14,506 nt of DNA from CAZDSS01 sp964508185. Lineage in GTDB: Bacteria; Pseudomonadota; Alphaproteobacteria; Sphingomonadales; Govanellaceae. The notes under the pieces are model-generated. The model was not told where the DNA came from. It did no database searches and saw only the letters and a program-made list of their open reading frames with translations. The stretch is taken from contig CAZDSS010000066.1 in NCBI GenBank assembly GCA_964508185.1, forward strand, positions 1-14,506, in the 5' to 3' direction. Positions 6,603 through 12,670 of the stretch are shown in pieces. Position numbers and translations under genes: made by a program. How positions within the stretch are numbered: position 1 is the stretch's first letter; every line of letters begins with the position of its first letter.

Positions 6603-7907
6603 TCAGGCGCGCGCCCCGTAGACCGGGAACGCGGCGCTCAGCGCTTCCATGCGGGCGCGTACCGCGGCCTCGGCCTTTGTCGTATCATCCGCATTGGCGG
6701 CAAGGGCATCAAGGATTTCGAGAATGCTGTCGCCGATCTCGAGGAATTCCGCCACGCCGAAGCCGCGGGTGGTGCCCGCCGGAGTGCCGACGCGGATGCC
6801 CGAGGTGACCGTGGGCTTTTCGGGATCGAACGGCACGCCGTTCTTGTTCACGGTGATATGGGCGCGGCCGAGCGCCTCCTCGACCATGTTGCCCTTGAGG
6901 CCCTTGGGCCGCAGGTCGACGAGCATCAGGTGGGTGTCGGTCCCACCCGCGACGATGTCGCAGCCGCCCGCCTTCAGCCGCTCGGCAAGGGCCTTGGCGT
7001 TGTCCACGACGGCCTGGGCATAGGCCTTGAATTCGGGCTTCAGCGCCTCGCCGAACGCCACCGCCTTGGCGGCGATCACATGCATGAGCGGGCCACCCTG
7101 AAGGCCGGGGAATACGGCCGAATTGATCTTCTTGCCGAGCTCCGCGTCATTCGACAGGATCATGCCGCCGCGCGGGCCGCGCAGGGTCTTGTGGGTGGTG
7201 GTGGTGACCACGTGGGCGTGGGGCAGCGGGCTCGGATGGACGCCCGCGGCGACGAGACCCGCGAAATGCGCCATGTCGACCATGAGATAGGCGCCGACGC
7301 TGTCGGCGATCTCGCGGAAGCGCTTGAAGTCCAGAATGCGCGGATAGGCCGAGCCGCCAGCGATGATGAGCCTGGGCTTGTGTTCCTTGGCGAGGCGTTC
7401 CACCTCGTCGAAATCGATCAGATGGTTGTCGGGGCGCACGCCGTACTGGATGGCGTTGAACCACTTGCCCGACTGGGCGGGCGGCGCGCCGTGGGTGAGA
7501 TGGCCGCCGGCGGCGAGGCTCAGGCCCATGATGGTGTCACCCGGCTTCACGAGCGCCATCATCACCGCGCCGTTGGCCTGGGCGCCCGAATGGGGCTGCA
7601 CGTTCACGAATTCGCAGTCGAACAGCTTCTTCGCGCGCTCGATGGCAAGGCTTTCGGCGATGTCCACGAATTCGCAGCCGCCGTAGTAACGCTTGCCCGG
7701 CAGGCCTTCCGCATACTTGTTGGTGAGCTGCGACCCCTGGGCCTCCAGCACCGCGCGGCTCACATAATTCTCGGAGGCGATGAGCTCGATATGCTCCTGC
7801 TGGCGACGCTCTTCCTTGCCGATGGCGGCGAAGACTTCGGGATCGGCTTCCGCAAGCGGCGCCGAGAAAAAGCGGTCGAGGTCGGGCTTGGCGTTGGTCA
7901 GGGACAT
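6603..7907 (-). CDS. glyA: Serine hydroxymethyltransferase
   Basis: PLP enzyme interconverting serine plus tetrahydrofolate and glycine plus 5,10-methylene-tetrahydrofolate, the main source of one-carbon units. The 434-residue product has the full fold: ELIASENYVS at 41-50, NKYAEGLPGKRYYGG at 63-77, SGAQANGAV at 107-115, DMAHFAGLVAAGVHPSP at 211-227, the PLP-binding TTTTHKTLRGPRGG at 235-248 with Lys 240, and TSGIRVGTPA at 368-377 with the carboxylate-binding Arg. The ATG at 7907 has GAAGGA upstream; a longer reading to 8075 would overlap rpiB and lacks homology. Glycine made here is a substrate of the nearby ALA synthase. It follows rpiB by 19 bases, so the two are probably co-transcribed. 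Confidence 0.98.
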   Translation of the reverse strand: MSLTNAKPDLDRFFSAPLAEADPEVFAAIGKEERRQQEHIELIASENYVSRAVLEAQGSQLTNKYAEGLPGKRYYGGCEFVDIAESLAIERAKKLFDCEFVNVQPHSGAQANGAVMMALVKPGDTIMGLSLAAGGHLTHGAPPAQSGKWFNAIQYGVRPDNHLIDFDEVERLAKEHKPRLIIAGGSAYPRILDFKRFREIADSVGAYLMVDMAHFAGLVAAGVHPSPLPHAHVVTTTTHKTLRGPRGGMILSNDAELGKKINSAVFPGLQGGPLMHVIAAKAVAFGEALKPEFKAYAQAVVDNAKALAERLKAGGCDIVAGGTDTHLMLVDLRPKGLKGNMVEEALGRAHITVNKNGVPFDPEKPTVTSGIRVGTPAGTTRGFGVAEFLEIGDSILEILDALAANADDTTKAEAAVRARMEALSAAFPVYGARA

Positions 7908-7926
7908 GGACAGACTATCCTTCTCT

Positions 7927-8430
7927 TCAGTTCGGCCGTCTCGGTGAGGATGGAACCGCGTCGGCAAGTTCGTTCGGGGCGCAGGAGAACTTGGCGATGC
8001 GCCGGGAATGGCGCCCGCCCTCGAATTCGGTCGCAAGAAAGGTCTCGAGGCAGTCCCGCGCCACCTCGGGGCCAAGCAGACGGCCGCCGAGCACGAGGAC
8101 GTTGGCGTCGTTGTGCTGCCGGGCGAGACGCGCCGTCAGGTGATCATGCACAAGTGCCGCGCGGATGTGGCGATGACGGTTGGCCGCCATGCTGATGCCG
8201 ATGCCGCTGCCGCAGACGAGGATGCCCATGTCGGCCTCCCCCCTGGCGATGGCCTCGGCCACACGGTCGGCATAGTCCGGGTAGTCCACGCTCTCGGGCG
8301 AATGGCAGCCGAGGTCGACGACCGGCCGGCCCATGCGCTCCAGCTCCTTGACGAGAAAGGTTTTCAGCTCGAAACCGCCGTGATCCGCGGCGATGACGAG
8401 GGGCTTTGCAGCCGGTTGCTTGGGGTTCAT
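7927..8430 (-). CDS. rpiB: Ribose 5-phosphate isomerase B
   Basis: Interconverts ribose 5-phosphate and ribulose 5-phosphate, the latter being the RibB substrate encoded downstream. The 167-residue product belongs to the RpiB/LacA/LacB family: IAADHGGFELK at 13-23, DYPDYADRVAEAIA at 49-62, the catalytic CGSGIGIS at 73-80 with Cys 73, and ARQHNDANVLVLGGR at 103-117. The last 20 or so residues (after FSC at 148-150) are a Pro- and Ser-containing tail a little longer than usual for the family. The ATG at 8430 is preferred over a TTG two codons upstream because AGGA lies 8 bases before it. Confidence 0.95.
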   Translation of the reverse strand: MNPKQPAAKPLVIAADHGGFELKTFLVKELERMGRPVVDLGCHSPESVDYPDYADRVAEAIARGEADMGILVCGSGIGISMAANRHRHIRAALVHDHLTARLARQHNDANVLVLGGRLLGPEVARDCLETFLATEFEGGRHSRRIAKFSCAPNELADAVPSSPRRPN

Positions 8431-8515
8431 CTGCAAATCCTGCCGTTTGGCGCCTGCCTTAACATACTCCGCCCGGCTTGGCTACCAGTGATCGCGCGGG
8501 GCACCTTCGGGCATT

Positions 8516-8728
8516 CTACACAAGGATTCCGCGGGACGGCGGGGTCGGGCGGCGGGCATTGAGTCGGTAGCGCAGCTTGCGCACGGCCGCATCTGCCAGG
8601 GCATCCCGACTCATGCGAGGAGAGCCGACGATGGAGACTTCAAGGCCCGTTTCGGGGTCCACGGCGGAGACCTTCACCGCGTTTCCGATCTGGATGAACT
8701 CGATGAGGTAGCCTTCGTCCCCGGTCAC
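8516..8728 (-). CDS. Small conserved alphaproteobacterial protein (DUF6898-like)
   Basis: A 70-residue acidic-to-basic protein of unknown function. The sequence shows an N-terminal beta-rich part (YLIEFIQIGNAVKVSAVD at 7-24, then TGLEVSIVG at 27-35), a predicted helix (SRDALADAAVRKLRYRLN at 40-57) and a Pro/Arg tail. The pattern (I/F)EF..(V/I)GNAVKVSAVDP.TG.EVSIVG is what I recall for the uncharacterised DUF6898 family of Rhodospirillales-like bacteria; this is recognition from memory. The GTG start at 8728 overlaps the hemA TGA as GTGA, so translation is probably coupled to ALA synthase. A longer frame up to 8920 runs antiparallel in phase with hemA only and is not real. No Cys or His is available for metal or haem binding. 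Confidence 0.75.
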   Translation of the reverse strand: MTGDEGYLIEFIQIGNAVKVSAVDPETGLEVSIVGSPRMSRDALADAAVRKLRYRLNARRPTPPSRGILV

Positions 8729-9936
8729 GCCGCCCGCTTGACCTTCAGTCTCGCCCAGACCGCCTGCAGCGCGGTCACCAGATCGTCCATCATGTCTTCC
8801 GTATGGAGCGGCGTGGGCGTCAGGCGCAGCCGCTCGGTGCCGCGGGGCACGGTCGGGAAATTGATGGGCTGCACATAGATGCCGTAGTCCTCGAGCAGCA
8901 TGTCGGTCGCCGCCTTGCACTGGACCGGATCTCCCACGAGGACGGGCACGATATGGGTCGGCGTGTCCATGACGGGAAGGCCCGCCTGGCGCAGCTTGGC
9001 CTTGAGGAGCGCGGCCGCCGCCTGATGGGCCTCGCGCTCCGCATTGCTCTTCTTGAGATGGCGGATGCTGGCGAGCGCCCCCGCCGCGAGCACGGGCGAG
9101 AGCGAGGTCGTGAAGATGAAGCCCGGCGCATAGGAGCGCACCGCATCCACGAGCGACCGGCTGCCGGTGATGTAGCCGCCCATGACGCCGAAGGCCTTGC
9201 CGAGGGTCCCCTCGATGACGCTCAGGCGGTGCATCAGGCCGCGCTCCTCGGCGACGCCGCCGCCGCGCGGGCCGTAGAGCCCCACCGCATGAACCTCGTC
9301 GAGATAGGTCAGCGCGTTGTACTTGTCGGCGAGGTCGCAGAAATCCGCGATCGGCGCAATGTCCCCGTCCATGGAATAGACCGACTCGAAGGCGATGAGC
9401 TTGGGCCGCGCCGGATCCGTCTCGCGCAGCAGGGCCTCGAGATGGGCCACGTCGTTATGGCGGAAGATGCGCTTTTCGGCGCCGCTCCGCAGGATGCCGT
9501 GGATCATGGAGGCGTGGTTGAGCTCGTCCGAGAAGATGACGCAGTTGGGCAGAAGCTTGCCAAGGGTGCTGAGCGTCGCTTCGTTGGAAATGTAGCCCGA
9601 GGTGAAGAGAAGCGCCGCTTCCTTGCCGTGAAGGTCGGCGAGCTCCGCTTCCAGCCACACATGATAGGGATTGGTGCCCGAAATGTTGCGCGTGCCGCCG
9701 GCGCCCGCCCCCACCTCGTGGAGCGCCTGCTCCATGGCGGCGATCACGGTCGGATGCTGGCCCATGCCGAGATAGTCGTTGGAGCACCAGACGATGACCG
9801 GACGATGGCCGTTCGGACCATGATAGGTGGCATGGGGAAACTCGCCCTTCTTGCGGGCAATGTCGATGAATACGCGATACCGGCCTTCAGCTTTCAGGGC
9901 TTCGACGGCATCCGTAAACAGTCGATCATAATCCAT
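8725..9936 (-). CDS. hemA: 5-aminolevulinate synthase
   Basis: PLP enzyme condensing glycine and succinyl-CoA to 5-aminolevulinate, the first step of haem and tetrapyrrole synthesis by the C4 (Shemin) route used in Alphaproteobacteria. The 403-residue product matches the family length: WCSNDYLGMGQHP at 50-62, GAGAGGTRNISGTNPYH at 76-92, SDELNHASMIHG at 136-147, ESVYSMDGDIAPI at 184-196, TYLDEVHAVGLYGPRGGG at 210-227, and the PLP lysine K247 in GTLGKAFGVMGGYI (243-256). The C-terminal substrate segment PTVPRGTERLRLTPTP is at 361-376. No Cys-Pro haem regulatory motif is present. The ATG at 9936 has GAGG 9 bases upstream. It is preceded by a 132-base gap with a candidate promoter, and its stop overlaps the next gene's start. 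Confidence 0.97.
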   Translation of the reverse strand: MDYDRLFTDAVEALKAEGRYRVFIDIARKKGEFPHATYHGPNGHRPVIVWCSNDYLGMGQHPTVIAAMEQALHEVGAGAGGTRNISGTNPYHVWLEAELADLHGKEAALLFTSGYISNEATLSTLGKLLPNCVIFSDELNHASMIHGILRSGAEKRIFRHNDVAHLEALLRETDPARPKLIAFESVYSMDGDIAPIADFCDLADKYNALTYLDEVHAVGLYGPRGGGVAEERGLMHRLSVIEGTLGKAFGVMGGYITGSRSLVDAVRSYAPGFIFTTSLSPVLAAGALASIRHLKKSNAEREAHQAAAALLKAKLRQAGLPVMDTPTHIVPVLVGDPVQCKAATDMLLEDYGIYVQPINFPTVPRGTERLRLTPTPLHTEDMMDDLVTALQAVWARLKVKRAA

Positions 9937-9989
9937 CGGCGGCAGCCTCGTCTGATACGTGGGAGTATCTTAGCGCAAAAATCGCCTTC

Positions 9990-10018
9990 TACATACACCT
10001 TGGGCACAGGGCTATCAA
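9990..10018 (-). promoter_or_regulatory. Candidate sigma-70-type promoter for hemA
   Basis: In the gap between marR and hemA the minus strand reads TTGATA (10018-10013), a 17-base spacer, then TATGTA (9995-9990). The -35 matches TTGACA in five of six positions, but the -10 matches TATAAT in only three, so the call is weak. The transcription start would be about 45 to 50 bases upstream of the hemA ATG. An alternative -10 (TAAGAT at 9972-9967) lies closer to the gene. Confidence 0.35.
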
Positions 10019-10046
10019 CCCGAGGCGGCAAGAAAATACAACCCGA
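10016..10046. repeat. Direct repeat of CAACCCGA upstream of hemA
   Basis: The octamer CAACCCGA (TCGGGTTG on the transcribed sense) occurs at 10016-10023 and again at 10039-10046, a 23-base period. The hemA-proximal copy overlaps the candidate -35 element and the distal copy lies just upstream. Same-face spacing of about two helical turns is what a dimeric regulator bound at tandem sites would show. Which protein would bind is unknown. Confidence 0.4.
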
Positions 10047-10068
10047 TCGCGGAAAATTTCGCGGCCGG

Positions 10069-10584
10069 TCAGAGAGAGGCGTAGCCGATCTGTTCCGCCC
10101 AGTAGCGGTCGAGACGGCGCAGGGCGTCGCGCAGGGTCTCGAGGTCCCCGGCGCTCATGTGCCCGCCGCCGAGGATGTCGGAAAGCTGCTCGTCCAAAAG
10201 GCCTTCCACCAGGTTCTTCACCACGCGGCCGGCGTCCGACAGGCTGATGCGCACCGAGCGGCGGTCATGGGGGGAGCGCTCGTGGGAGATGTAGCCCATC
10301 TCCACCAGCTTCTTGAGATTGTAGGAAACGTTGGAGCCGAGATAGTAGCCGCGGGTACGCAGTTCGCCCGCGGTCATCTCGTTGTCGCCGATATTGTAGA
10401 GCAGCAGCGCCTGGACGCTGTTGATGTCCGTGCGGCCGGTCTCCTCGAGCCGCATCTTGACCACGTCCAGCAGGCGGCGATGCAGACGCTCGATCAGGCG
10501 CAGGCATTCCAGAAACTGCGCCTTGGTCTGGCCCGCAGGAGTTTCTTCGAGCCCCACCAGGGAACTTTTCGGAGCAATGGTCAT
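10069..10584 (-). CDS. MarR-family winged-helix transcriptional regulator (LdtR-like)
   Basis: A 171-residue dimeric winged-helix repressor or activator. An N-terminal dimerisation helix (about 20-50, ECLRLIERLHRRLLDVVK) is followed by the highly conserved INSVQALLLYNIGDNEMTAGEL (54-75), the recognition helix RTRGYYLGSNVSYNLKKL (76-93) and the wing with DRRSVRISLS (107-116), then C-terminal helices. The recognition region is nearly the signature of the alphaproteobacterial LdtR-type MarR group, in which studied members control cell-wall L,D-transpeptidases or other envelope traits; the ligand here is unknown. One Cys (27) lies in the dimer helix. The ATG at 10584 is preferred over a GTG at 10614, which lacks a binding site and falls inside an inverted repeat. 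Flanked by valine catabolism genes upstream and hemA downstream on the same strand; its targets cannot be read from position alone. Confidence 0.9.
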   Translation of the reverse strand: MTIAPKSSLVGLEETPAGQTKAQFLECLRLIERLHRRLLDVVKMRLEETGRTDINSVQALLLYNIGDNEMTAGELRTRGYYLGSNVSYNLKKLVEMGYISHERSPHDRRSVRISLSDAGRVVKNLVEGLLDEQLSDILGGGHMSAGDLETLRDALRRLDRYWAEQIGYASL

Positions 10585-10590
10585 CAGTTT

Positions 10591-10632
10591 CCCGCCTGAC
10601 AATCCTCTGGTCACAGAAGCTGGTCAGGCGGG
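10591..10632. repeat. Inverted repeat over the marR transcription start, putative operator
   Basis: CCCGCCTGAC at 10591-10600 is a perfect inverted repeat of GTCAGGCGGG at 10623-10632, ten-base arms with a 22-base centre. The centre also contains CTGGTCA at 10607-10613, repeated directly at 10620-10626. The distal arm shares base 10632 with the -10 element and covers the predicted start of transcription; the proximal arm lies 6 bases before the marR ATG and includes its GGCGGG ribosome binding site. This is the usual place for an autorepressor operator of MarR proteins. Binding is inference. Confidence 0.5.
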
Positions 10633-10640
10633 TTATAACA
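10632..10640 (-). promoter_or_regulatory. Extended -10 promoter for the marR gene
   Basis: On the minus strand TG (10640-10639), one base, then TATAAC (10637-10632) form an extended -10 element with five of six matches to TATAAT. No good -35 hexamer is seen 16-18 bases upstream, which extended -10 promoters tolerate. Transcription would begin near 10625, giving a leader of about 40 bases. The promoter sits in the 75-base gap after mmsB, so the regulator can be expressed apart from the valine genes. Confidence 0.5.
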
Positions 10641-10659
10641 CAGGTCGGCTAATGAAGTG

Positions 10660-11556
10660 TTAATCCTTGATGCCTGAACGCAACATATTGATGATGCCCG
10701 AGAAATCCATCCCGCCAAAGCCGTCCGACTCGAATTTCTCGTAGAGCTTCATGGCGTCCGCCCCGAGCGGGGTTTCCGCCCCGGCAGACCTCGCGGCGTC
10801 CTGGGCGAGGCGCAGGTCCTTGAGCATCATGGAGGCGGCGAAGCCGGGCTTGTAGTCGCGGTTCGCGGGCGAGGTGGGGACCGGGCCGGGGACCGGGCAG
10901 TAGGAGGTCAAGGACCAGCTCTGGCCCGAGGCCTTGGAGGCGATGTCGAACAGCTTCTGGTGGTCGAGGCCGAGCTTCTCCGCGAGCACGAAGGCCTCGC
11001 AGGTGGCGATCATGGTGATGCCGAGGATCATGTTGTTGCAGATCTTGGCGGCCTGGCCGGTGCCGGAATCCCCCGCATGGATAATGGCGCGGCCCATGGC
11101 CTCGAGCGCCGTCTGGGCGCGGATGAAGGCTTCTTCCGAGCCGCCGACCATGAAGGTGAGCGTGCCGGCCGTCGCCGCCGCGACCCCGCCCGAGACGGGG
11201 GCGTCCACCATGGCGAAGCCGCGCTTCTGGGCCTCGGCCGCAACCCACCGCGCGCTTTCCACGTCGATGGTCGAGCAATCGACGAAGAGCGTTCCGGGCC
11301 TGGCGTTGTCCATGATGCCGCCCGCATCCGCATAAACCGCGCGCACATGCTTGCCCGCGGGCAGCATCGTCACCACCATGTCCACGTCGCGGGCGGCGGC
11401 GCCGGCGCTTTCCGCGGGCTCCGCCCCGGCATCCACCAGCGCCTGCACGTTTTCCTGCACCAGGTCGAAGACCTTGAGCTTGTGGCCGCGGGCGACCAGG
11501 TTCTTGGCCATGGGGCCGCCCATGTTGCCGAGACCGATGAATGCAATATTCGCCAT
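10660..11556 (-). CDS. mmsB: 3-hydroxyisobutyrate dehydrogenase
   Basis: NAD-dependent oxidation of 3-hydroxyisobutyrate to methylmalonate semialdehyde in valine catabolism. The 298-residue product is a full-length beta-hydroxyacid dehydrogenase: the Rossmann motif FIGLGNMGGPMA at 6-17, the DAPVSGGVAAATAGTL substrate motif at 118-133, catalytic Lys 171 in GQAAKICNNM (167-176), and the C-terminal KPGFAASMMLKDL (236-248) with Lys 246 and Asp 247. The segment CPVPGPVPTSPANRDY (220-235) is typical of true 3-hydroxyisobutyrate dehydrogenases rather than tartronate semialdehyde reductases, supporting the specific call. It lies 55 bases after the hydrolase gene and completes the block. Confidence 0.95.
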   Translation of the reverse strand: MANIAFIGLGNMGGPMAKNLVARGHKLKVFDLVQENVQALVDAGAEPAESAGAAARDVDMVVTMLPAGKHVRAVYADAGGIMDNARPGTLFVDCSTIDVESARWVAAEAQKRGFAMVDAPVSGGVAAATAGTLTFMVGGSEEAFIRAQTALEAMGRAIIHAGDSGTGQAAKICNNMILGITMIATCEAFVLAEKLGLDHQKLFDIASKASGQSWSLTSYCPVPGPVPTSPANRDYKPGFAASMMLKDLRLAQDAARSAGAETPLGADAMKLYEKFESDGFGGMDFSGIINMLRSGIKD

Positions 11557-11611
11557 GTTCAGTGCCTTTCCAGAGGATCTATCGGCAGGTTGATGGAGCG
11601 GTGCGCGGGCG

Positions 11612-12670
11612 TCAGAGTTCCAGTTGCAGCTCGTTCCGGCCCAGGCTTTCGAAATAGCGGGCGATTTCGGCGTCCGACACGTCCTCGAGCCGCGCCGGAT
11701 TCCATTTGGGCGCGTTGTCCTTGTCGAGGATCACGGCGCGCACCCCCTCGAAGAAGTCGTGGCCGTCCATGATCCGCCACACCACCCGGTATTCGAGCTT
11801 CATGCATTCGTCGAAATCGAGCCTGGCCCCCTCGCGGAGCTGGCGATTGACGAGCTTGAGGCTGGTCGGCGACTTGGAGAGGATGGTGTCCCGCGTCTCG
11901 ACGGAGAAATCGTCCCCCTGCGCTTCAAGCGCGGCAAGGATCTCCTCGACCGTTCCATGGGAGAAGGCGGCGTCGATCAGGCCCCGCACCCGTTCGAGCG
12001 GCGCCGGGCCCGGATCGGCGGTGAAGCGCGCGAGGATCTCGTCCACGTCCCGGTGGCTGGTGATGGTCGCCTTGCGCAGGGCCTGCTTGAGGTCCGCATG
12101 CCGGTCCGACGGCACGTAATGGGTCGCAACCCCGGCATAGAGGCTGTCCGCCGCCCGCAGGCGCGCGCCGGTGAGGCCGAGGTAAAGGCCAAGCTTTCCG
12201 GGAAGCCGCGGCAGGAAATAGGTGCCGCCCACGTCCGGCAGCATGCCGATCCCGGTCTCGGGCATTGCGAACAGGGTGCGGTCGCCCGCCACCCGGTGGC
12301 TACCGTGGACCGAAACGCCCACGCCGCCGCCCATGACGATGCCGTCGATCAGGGCGATATAGGGCTTCGGAAAATGATGAAGCCGCGCATTCATGCGGTA
12401 TTCGTCGGCGAAGAATTCGCGGCAGAGGGGCGAACCCGCTTTCGCCGAGTCATAAAGGGCGCGAATGTCGCCGCCGGCGGAAAAGGCCTTCTCCCCCGTC
12501 CCCTCGATGACGACCGCGCTGACGCTCGGATCCGTCGCCCAGGCGCCGAGCCGCTCGTCCAGGCGGCGGCACATGTCGTGGCTCAGCGCATTGAGCGCCT
12601 TCGGCCGGTTGAGACGGATGAAGCCGATGCCGTCGACGGAATCGAACAGGATTTCGGGTTCTGTGCTCAT
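11612..12670 (-). CDS. 3-hydroxyisobutyryl-CoA hydrolase (enoyl-CoA hydratase/isomerase family)
   Basis: Releases CoA from 3-hydroxyisobutyryl-CoA, protecting the cell from reactive methacrylyl-CoA by pulling the pathway forward. The 352-residue length separates it from ordinary enoyl-CoA hydratases (about 260). Visible are LNRPKALNALSHDM at 20-33, FSAGGDIRALY at 63-73, the oxyanion-hole GIVMGGGVGVS at 110-120 and PETGIGMLPDVGG at 137-149 with the catalytic Glu 138 and Asp 146. The C-terminal segments KSPTSLK (266-272) and FEGVRAVILDKD (307-318) followed by PKW are specific to the hydrolase branch. The common Cys in FCAGGD is Ser here. The ATG at 12670 overlaps the preceding stop as ATGA and has GAGGG in front, so it is translationally coupled to the dehydrogenase gene. 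Confidence 0.93.
   Translation of the reverse strand: MSTEPEILFDSVDGIGFIRLNRPKALNALSHDMCRRLDERLGAWATDPSVSAVVIEGTGEKAFSAGGDIRALYDSAKAGSPLCREFFADEYRMNARLHHFPKPYIALIDGIVMGGGVGVSVHGSHRVAGDRTLFAMPETGIGMLPDVGGTYFLPRLPGKLGLYLGLTGARLRAADSLYAGVATHYVPSDRHADLKQALRKATITSHRDVDEILARFTADPGPAPLERVRGLIDAAFSHGTVEEILAALEAQGDDFSVETRDTILSKSPTSLKLVNRQLREGARLDFDECMKLEYRVVWRIMDGHDFFEGVRAVILDKDNAPKWNPARLEDVSDAEIARYFESLGRNELQLEL

Noticed and set aside
7908..8075. N-terminal extension of glyA upstream of 7907
   Set aside because: The extension overlaps rpiB, has no SHMT homology, and the ATG at 7907 has a GAAGGA site and the normal family N-terminus.
2637..8195. Very long plus-strand open frames (about 570 to 670 codons at 2637-4355, 4829-6808 and 6186-8195)
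   Set aside because: They are antisense to ribH/ribB, ribD, nrdR and glyA, whose products are clearly recognisable. The translations are rich in Arg, Gly, Ala, His and Asp without family motifs, as expected from the opposite strand of GC-rich genes with strong third-position bias.
8431..8515. Promoter for rpiB (TATGTT near 8462)
   Set aside because: The -10-like hexamer matches four of six positions but no acceptable -35 lies 16-18 bases upstream; the gap is plausible for a promoter but none can be supported.
10048..10068. Possible intrinsic terminator after marR (CGCG arms around AAATTTT followed by TTGTATTTTCTT on the minus strand)
   Set aside because: The stem is only about four pairs with an A/T loop and the T-rich stretch is interrupted and some 10 bases away; too weak to call.
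8803..10599. 598-codon plus-strand open frame across hemA, the intergenic gap and marR
   Set aside because: It is antisense to two well-supported genes, has no recognisable motif, and remains open only because stop codons are rare in GC-rich sequence.
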